A stretch of 64,000 bases of DNA from an uncultured Alphaproteobacteria bacterium (lineage in GTDB: Bacteria > Pseudomonadota > Alphaproteobacteria > HIMB59 > GCA-002718135), in the NCBI GenBank assembly GCA_902582755.1, contig CACHSZ010000002.1, positions 144,151-208,150 of the forward strand. The letters run 5' to 3'. This document shows positions 58,504 through 64,000 of the stretch, piece by piece. Both the position numbers and the translations under genes were made by a program. The notes beneath the pieces are model-generated. The model worked only from the letters and a program-made list of their open reading frames with translations. It had not been told where the DNA came from and did no database searches. Each line of letters begins with the position of its first letter. Position 1 is the stretch's first letter.

Positions 58504-61500
58504 ATGAGAGTATTTGTAATTATTTTATTCTTTTTTTATTCACTTCATTTATTTGCTGAATTACCGAGTGGAAGTACAACGATATCAGGTGATGTTTCAC
58601 TTACTACTGATGATCAGACGCTGGCAATTCAACAGCAATCAGACCAAGCTATCATAGAATGGAATAGTTTTAACATTGGAGAAAATAATACAGTTACTTT
58701 TAATCAACCTTCTGCAGCTGCTAGTGCACTTAATAGAGTCATTTCTGGCAATCCAACAACATTAGCTGGTGTACTAAATGCCAATGGTAAAGTTTTTGTT
58801 GTGAATGAAAACGGCGTCTATTTTACACCTACGTCAACAATCAACGCTCATTCATTTGCTGCGTCCACCCTTGCTTTATCCAATGACGATTTTCTTAATA
58901 ATAAATTATTATTTAAACTAGATGACGTAGATAATATTTTTTCTTCTATCGTTCATAAAGGTTCTATTACAACTTTGGATGGAGGGTTTACTGCCTTATT
59001 AGGTGGTGCTGTCGATAATGAAGGCACGATTAATGCTAATCTTGGTAAAATTGGCATAGGAGCTGGAAAAGAAATAACATTAGACTTAAGTGGTGATAAA
59101 TTTTTACAAGTAAGCATCCCCTTTACTGAAGCCATTACCTTGCTCGATCAAAATGCAGAAGAATTAAGTACAATTATAAATCATGCAGGAACATCAACGG
59201 GAAATAGAATAGACATTGATGTGGGTGCTGCCAAAAATGTTGTTCAGCGTGCTGTTAATATTCCCGGCAATCTTGTTGCAACTACGGCTTCACAACAAAA
59301 CGGTGTCATTACTCTTGGAAGTGGAAGCGACATTGTTGTTGCAGGAAACTTAACAGCAAAAGAGGGTGGTAACATTAATGTAGAGGGAGACTTTTTATCT
59401 TTTGGTGGAGAAGTTAACGTATCTGGAACAAATGCAGGCGCAATAAATTTAAATAGCACTGGAGAAATTTCTTTGGGAGGAACTCTAAATGCTTCTTCTA
59501 CTAGTAATGATGGCGGTGATATAAATATTAAATCTGAGTATAAAATTGTTCAAAGTTACGGCAGTGAAATTAATTCATCAGGAAATACCAATGGTGGTAA
59601 TATCCTTTTATCCGCACCTAATATTATGTCTTCGGGATCAGTTTCCGCAAAGGGAGATCAACAAGGTGGATATATTGATATAGAATCAGAGGGGTATATT
59701 CGATTATTATCCTCTAAGATTGATGTAACAGGTAATACCCAAGGTGGTTTAGTTCGTATTGGTGGAGAGTTTCAAGGCAATAATAATTTAACAAGAACGG
59801 AAGAACAACAAAATGTTTTTGTTGATAGATGGGGTGAAAGACGATCACTGACAAATGCAAAAACAGTTTTAGTCTCTGACGGTTCTAGGATTGATATATC
59901 ATCATCTGAAGGAAAAGCCGGTACCGCAATTATTTGGAGTGATCAAGAAACAACTATGCTTGGAAATATTCTTGCAACAGGAACAACTGGTGGTGCAGTT
60001 GAGATTTCTTCCAAAGATACCTTACGCCATGTGGGATTATCAAATGTCAATATATCAGATGGTGGTCATTTATTACTTGATCCAAAAAATATAACTGTTG
60101 GAACAGGTGTAACATCACAAAATTGGATCTATCGAGGATTGATTGGACACGATTACGTAGATACATTACTAGATGGAAATGTAAATGAAGGAAATCTAGA
60201 AATAGATGATAATTTTGGATCAGATGTTAGCATTAGTGATGATGCTACTTTAATGGTAGTTGGAGCAAGGCACGGTAAAGGATCTTCAAATCAATCATCA
60301 TCATCTGGAGAAGTATATTTGTATAAATTTGATGATGGCGATTTTACAAATGCTACACTCATGGGTCGTATAGGAAAAGGATATACCGGAGGTCTTAATA
60401 TAAATATCAGCACTATAGGTAAAGATGATAAATTTGGACGATCTGTATCTTTTGATAGCACAGGAAAACGACTAGCAATTGGAGCAACGGGTGATGATGG
60501 TTATGCTGGTGATTATAAAAATGCAGGTGCAGTTTATTTAATTACTTTTAGTGATACATCATACGCAGGTGGTAAACACGTAGGCACAATAGGGGCCGGT
60601 TATACTGGTTCTGACGATATAAATTTATTGAGTCAGGGAGATAATAATGCTCCTGTTATTGAGGTATCTGATTTATTTGGAGTAAGTGTAGCTCTAGATG
60701 GTGATGCTGATGTTTTGGCAGTCGGTAGTTATGGTGACCATGGTTATTCGGAGGGAGGGTCAGAAAGAGATGACTCTGGTTCAGTTTTTATGATTTCCTT
60801 AAATTCAGATTTTAAAGGTGGTGAAGTTAAATCTCGAATTGGTCATGGCTATACATATAATACAGGTTCTGATTGTTATGCAAATAGCACTTGTGCATCA
60901 TTTTCACAGGATTTTGATACAGAAAGTGAAACCGATTTAAAGTTAAACAGAAGAGATCGTCTTGGTTGGAGTGTAACGTTAAATCATGAAGGATCTTTAC
61001 TTGCAGCATCAAGGATATTTGATGATGGTAAAGGTAATAATGCAACAAATGCGGGAGCAGTTAATTTATTTAAATTTATGAAAGACGGTAGTGTTGTTTC
61101 TGCTGAAACGGGAACAGCTACTTATGTTGGAACAATTGGGTATGGTTACGATTATCTAGATACGAGTGATGATAGTGAACACACAGAAACACTTGGATCA
61201 CAAGATGTTTTAGGTAAATCAGTGGCGTTTGATAAAGATGCTAATCGTTTAGCTGTTAGCTTTAACGACAAGTTATCTGAGGGTGGTACTACCAAGCCTG
61301 GTGGTGTACATTTATATAATTTAACTGATAATTTAGCATCAGCATCTTATGTAGCAACAATAGGTGATGGGTATAGTGGTGGTAAAAATGTTGATTTAAG
61401 TGCGTATATGGATGCTAAAGATCTTTTTGGAGATGGTGTAGATTTGAATGAAACGGGCAGTCGTCTTGTAATTTCAGGTATGCTTGCAAGCGGAAATAGT

Positions 61501-63744
61501 AATACACAATCTAAAAGTGGTGAAGTGATGCTAATTAAATTTGATGATGATGCTTTCAGCAGTGGTGAAATTTATGGAATCGTTGGTAGTGGATATGGTG
61601 CTAGTAATTTAGATATTGATGATCAACTAGATAGTAATGACCAATTTGGTAGAGGTATATCTCTCGATCGTGATGGAGATAGAATGGCTGTAACATCAAC
61701 TTATGATGATGGAAGTGACGACCTCCAAACAAATACTGGAGCAGTATATTTATTTACATTTGCTGATACAAATTTTTCTACCCCAGAATTTAAAGGAAAA
61801 ATTGGAAAAGGTTATACAGGGTCCAACAATTTAGATATAAATTCTCTAGCAAATAATGAAAGAGCATGGCGAGTAGCTTTAGATGGAGACGGTGACAGAT
61901 TAGCTTTTTCAGGATATAAAACTACTACAGGAGCAGTAGAAACAGGATCTGTCTATTTAGTAACATTTGGTGATAATTTTAGTACTCCTGAACATGTCGG
62001 TACAATTGGAAGAAGTTATCCCTCAGATAACGAACACAATCTATCAATAAGTACTTTAGATGACGGTGATTTATTTACCTCAGTGGCTTTAACTGATGAT
62101 GGATCAGGTCTTGTTGTTGGCGCTCAAAGAGATGATGGATATGATGATACCGCAACAAATGCAGGTGCAGTTCATTTAATTAGATTTAGTAATACCGATT
62201 TTGATAATCCTAATCATGTCGGCACAATAGGATCTGGTTATACAGGAAATAATAATGAAAATATAAGTGCAATTTTAGATAATAATGACAATTTTGCTAG
62301 TCATATTGCATTAACAAAGGATGGTAAAATTTTAGCTGTTGGAACGCATAAAGATGATGGTTTTGATGGCAATTATACTGATACAGGTGCAGTGCACCTT
62401 TTCACCTTTGGTGATAATTTTAGCACTCCTGACTATGTTGCATCTATAGGAAATAAATATGAGGGTAATGGTGGAAAAGATTACGATACATCAGGAATTT
62501 CTGGTTTTAAGGCAGGTCAGGTAGCTATTGATGGTGATGGAAATCGACTAGCAATTGGTCACCATGATACGGATGATGTACATGTATTTGGTTTTCAGGA
62601 TACATCTTTAAATGGAGCAAGTTTACAATTTACTATAGGACTTGGTCAAACTGGTAGTAATACGCTTAATGCTACGACTCACGGACTAGAAGATGCTGAT
62701 GAATTTCCAAACAGTATAGCTATGGATGATACAGGAACATTAATGGCTGTAGGAGCAACTAGGGATGATGGACTTGGTAATGATGACGTTGATGGAACAG
62801 ATGCGGGAGCAGTATATTTATGGTCTGATACAATCATGCAAGGGGCAACATCTTACACAGATTTTGCAAGTGATGATGTGGTTATCAACATAACAGAATT
62901 AGAGGAATTTTTAAATAACGGCGTTGAAGTTACCCTTCAAGCAAACACAGATATTACCATTAGCTCTGCTATTACTGTTACAGGAACTGGAAATTTAAAT
63001 CTTCATGCCGGAAGGGATGTTAATATTAACAGCAATATCAATACAGCAGCAGATCTAGAAATTATTGCAAGTGACACAAATACTAACAATGTTTCTGATA
63101 GTGATAGAGATGCTGGAGTAGGAGATGTTGTTGCTAGTTCTGCAAGCTTAACAGCAGATGATTTAACTATAAAACTTTTAGATGGTGGTACATTAACCAA
63201 TGCTAGTATGGGAAATATAAATCTATCTACTGTCACTGCTACCACAGGTACTCTAATTTCAGATAATTTTTCAATATCAGGGGCTAGCGCTGACGATAAG
63301 ACATATGATGGAACTACATCAGCTACAGTTAGTGGAGGAACAATATCAGGTTTAAATTTAACAGGTACTGATCTTTCTATAAGTTCCTCTGGTAGTTTTT
63401 TAACAGCAGATGTTGAAAATAATAAAGAGGTTCCAATCAATTATCAACTCTCAGGGTATACTTCGGGTAGCATTACAATTGAAGATTCGAATGGACCTTT
63501 AGAAACGGTTCCACTTGCTAACATTCTTAGTGGTTCTAAAACTCCGCCACTTCCAGGCGTAGCACCAGATGAAGAAAAAGAAAAAATTGTTGTTCAAGAA
63601 AAAATAAATAAAGATGTTTTCGATGACGTATCTCGAATTGTGTCTTTTATATCTGTTGATGGTGCATCTAATGCAGCACTAATACAAAATGAATTTATTA
63701 CATCTTTTCCTCAGGTAGACGCGCTTAGTATTCAAAGACTATAA
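58504..63744 (+). CDS. TpsA-type exoprotein (filamentous haemagglutinin family) with FG-GAP-like repeats
   Basis: A 1746-residue secreted protein. The signal peptide ends near LFA (18). The TPS/haemagglutination domain covers about 20-135, with SALNRVISGNP and GKVFVVNENGVYF. A beta-helix follows to about 550, rich in G/N/S. Twelve FG-GAP-like repeats of about 73 residues occupy about 565-1445. More beta-helix (LNLHAGRDVNINS) and a YDG-like domain (KTYDGTTSATVSGG, 1597-1660) follow. The C-terminal tail (FDDVSRIVSFISVDG) has no anchor I can name. The TpsB-like partner gene starts at the base after its stop. Confidence 0.88.
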   Translation: MRVFVIILFFFYSLHLFAELPSGSTTISGDVSLTTDDQTLAIQQQSDQAIIEWNSFNIGENNTVTFNQPSAAASALNRVISGNPTTLAGVLNANGKVFVVNENGVYFTPTSTINAHSFAASTLALSNDDFLNNKLLFKLDDVDNIFSSIVHKGSITTLDGGFTALLGGAVDNEGTINANLGKIGIGAGKEITLDLSGDKFLQVSIPFTEAITLLDQNAEELSTIINHAGTSTGNRIDIDVGAAKNVVQRAVNIPGNLVATTASQQNGVITLGSGSDIVVAGNLTAKEGGNINVEGDFLSFGGEVNVSGTNAGAINLNSTGEISLGGTLNASSTSNDGGDINIKSEYKIVQSYGSEINSSGNTNGGNILLSAPNIMSSGSVSAKGDQQGGYIDIESEGYIRLLSSKIDVTGNTQGGLVRIGGEFQGNNNLTRTEEQQNVFVDRWGERRSLTNAKTVLVSDGSRIDISSSEGKAGTAIIWSDQETTMLGNILATGTTGGAVEISSKDTLRHVGLSNVNISDGGHLLLDPKNITVGTGVTSQNWIYRGLIGHDYVDTLLDGNVNEGNLEIDDNFGSDVSISDDATLMVVGARHGKGSSNQSSSSGEVYLYKFDDGDFTNATLMGRIGKGYTGGLNINISTIGKDDKFGRSVSFDSTGKRLAIGATGDDGYAGDYKNAGAVYLITFSDTSYAGGKHVGTIGAGYTGSDDINLLSQGDNNAPVIEVSDLFGVSVALDGDADVLAVGSYGDHGYSEGGSERDDSGSVFMISLNSDFKGGEVKSRIGHGYTYNTGSDCYANSTCASFSQDFDTESETDLKLNRRDRLGWSVTLNHEGSLLAASRIFDDGKGNNATNAGAVNLFKFMKDGSVVSAETGTATYVGTIGYGYDYLDTSDDSEHTETLGSQDVLGKSVAFDKDANRLAVSFNDKLSEGGTTKPGGVHLYNLTDNLASASYVATIGDGYSGGKNVDLSAYMDAKDLFGDGVDLNETGSRLVISGMLASGNSNTQSKSGEVMLIKFDDDAFSSGEIYGIVGSGYGASNLDIDDQLDSNDQFGRGISLDRDGDRMAVTSTYDDGSDDLQTNTGAVYLFTFADTNFSTPEFKGKIGKGYTGSNNLDINSLANNERAWRVALDGDGDRLAFSGYKTTTGAVETGSVYLVTFGDNFSTPEHVGTIGRSYPSDNEHNLSISTLDDGDLFTSVALTDDGSGLVVGAQRDDGYDDTATNAGAVHLIRFSNTDFDNPNHVGTIGSGYTGNNNENISAILDNNDNFASHIALTKDGKILAVGTHKDDGFDGNYTDTGAVHLFTFGDNFSTPDYVASIGNKYEGNGGKDYDTSGISGFKAGQVAIDGDGNRLAIGHHDTDDVHVFGFQDTSLNGASLQFTIGLGQTGSNTLNATTHGLEDADEFPNSIAMDDTGTLMAVGATRDDGLGNDDVDGTDAGAVYLWSDTIMQGATSYTDFASDDVVINITELEEFLNNGVEVTLQANTDITISSAITVTGTGNLNLHAGRDVNINSNINTAADLEIIASDTNTNNVSDSDRDAGVGDVVASSASLTADDLTIKLLDGGTLTNASMGNINLSTVTATTGTLISDNFSISGASADDKTYDGTTSATVSGGTISGLNLTGTDLSISSSGSFLTADVENNKEVPINYQLSGYTSGSITIEDSNGPLETVPLANILSGSKTPPLPGVAPDEEKEKIVVQEKINKDVFDDVSRIVSFISVDGASNAALIQNEFITSFPQVDALSIQRL
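60201..62840 (+). repeat. About twelve degenerate in-frame FG-GAP-like coding repeats
   Basis: Approximate limits. Each unit of about 220 bases encodes D-x-FG-x-SV-x-D-x-G-x-LAVGA, a variable loop with DDG, AGAVYLF, then VGTIGxGYTGxxN. The units differ at nucleotide level and share only protein pattern, so they are old duplications under selection. Repeat 8 (ERAWRVALDG) and repeat 11 (AGQVAIDG) have lost the FG. Such repeats usually build beta-propeller blades. Confidence 0.8.
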
Positions 63745-64000
63745 ATGCGATATTTTTTATCTTTTATCTTTTTTATTTCTATTTCATTCATGTCATATCC
63801 TGGTTTGACAAATACTGGTAATTATATTGTTTATGAAACAGGCTTGGTCGTACCACCTGGAGCAGAAAATATTTCATTTAATTTTGTTGGAATTGAAATT
63901 GAAAATGAAATCGAAGAAATGATTGATCTCCGTAAAAATTTATTTAAATCAAAAATTTTTAAAACAATAACATTAAAAGATTTTTATAATTTACTGATTG
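63745..64000 (+). CDS. TpsB-like outer-membrane exoprotein transporter (N-terminal part, cut by window end)
   Basis: ATG 63745 follows the exoprotein stop with no gap. The visible 85 residues have a signal peptide (MRYFLSFIFFISISFMSYPG) and then a beta-alpha pattern, NISFNFVGIEIENEIEEM and FKTITLKDFYNLL. This fits the first POTRA repeat of FhaC/ShlB-type transporters. Position next to a TpsA gene makes the assignment likely. The barrel domain lies outside the window. Confidence 0.75.
   Translation, partial: MRYFLSFIFFISISFMSYPGLTNTGNYIVYETGLVVPPGAENISFNFVGIEIENEIEEMIDLRKNLFKSKIFKTITLKDFYNLLI

Noticed and set aside
60201..62840. Recent tandem duplication or assembly artefact in the exoprotein repeats
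   Set aside because: The units have diverged strongly at DNA level and share only a protein pattern, so they are old and not collapsed or duplicated reads.
63003..63440. 145-residue minus-strand frame within the exoprotein gene
   Set aside because: Antisense to a continuous repeat-rich coding region; composition mirrors the sense strand and no start signals are seen.

Overview
The window is a gene-dense, very AT-rich stretch of bacterial chromosome. Gene content and order point to an alphaproteobacterium: an isolated F0 operon atpI-atpB-atpE-b'-b without F1, the run mutY / DUF721 / dsbA-like / smc, the run ispH-thrB-rnhA, and thrC next to an M16 peptidase. Low GC, tiny spacers, many 1-17 base gene overlaps and shortened housekeeping proteins (IMP dehydrogenase without CBS domains, a short SMC) suggest a streamlined marine lineage of the SAR11/HIMB59 kind. 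That placement is inference; no rRNA is present to confirm it. I found no tRNA, rRNA, IS element, prophage or CRISPR array.

Layout. 1-6.4 kb: tail of an unknown gene, thrC, M16 peptidase, a DUF6494-like gene, a methyltransferase for DNA repair, a class I amidotransferase, then a sugar isomerase/epimerase plus Gfo/Idh/MocA oxidoreductase pair. 6.4-10.3 kb: two paralogous ammonium transporter genes, each with its own promoter and a leader carrying two tandem glnA-type (L-glutamine) riboswitch aptamers; a small winged-helix protein lies between them. 10.3-14.1 kb: yqgE, a ScsB/DsbD-like thiol reductase, a peroxiredoxin and a short-chain dehydrogenase. 14.1-16.9 kb: a sugar-type ABC importer on the minus strand. 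17-25.3 kb: a plus-strand block with a MocD/MocF/MocE-like membrane oxygenase system, a PanB-fold protein lacking key PanB residues, a second MocD-like enzyme, a sterol-desaturase-family enzyme, an SMP-30 lactonase and an IlvD/Edd dehydratase. 25.3-34.6 kb: two oxidoreductases for hydroxyacids, a serine hydrolase, an EamA exporter and a polyol/pentose set (FGGY kinase, mannitol-type dehydrogenase, Zn alcohol dehydrogenase, SDR).

34.6-44.7 kb is housekeeping: YceI, rnhA, thrB, ispH, the F0 operon, smc, a DsbA-like protein, a DUF721 protein and mutY. 44.7-56.4 kb is a purine cluster: purQ-purL (minus), purM-purN-purF-purD-purC (plus), purK-purE (minus) and a CBS-less guaB. After a GNAT-like unknown and a MATE exporter, the window ends in a two-partner secretion locus: a 1746-residue TpsA exoprotein with about twelve FG-GAP-like repeats inserted in its beta-helix, followed directly by the start of its TpsB-like transporter, cut by the window edge.

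How the parts fit. Ammonium uptake appears to be read out by glutamine at RNA level, not through an adjacent PII gene. The middle third reads as uptake and oxidation of sugars or polyols, perhaps O-methylated ones: importer, ferredoxin-fed diiron oxygenases, lactonase, acid dehydratase, polyol dehydrogenases and a kinase. The most unusual items are the paired tandem riboswitches with a shared, covarying expression platform, the PanB-like protein inside the oxygenase cluster, and the TpsA/FG-GAP architecture.
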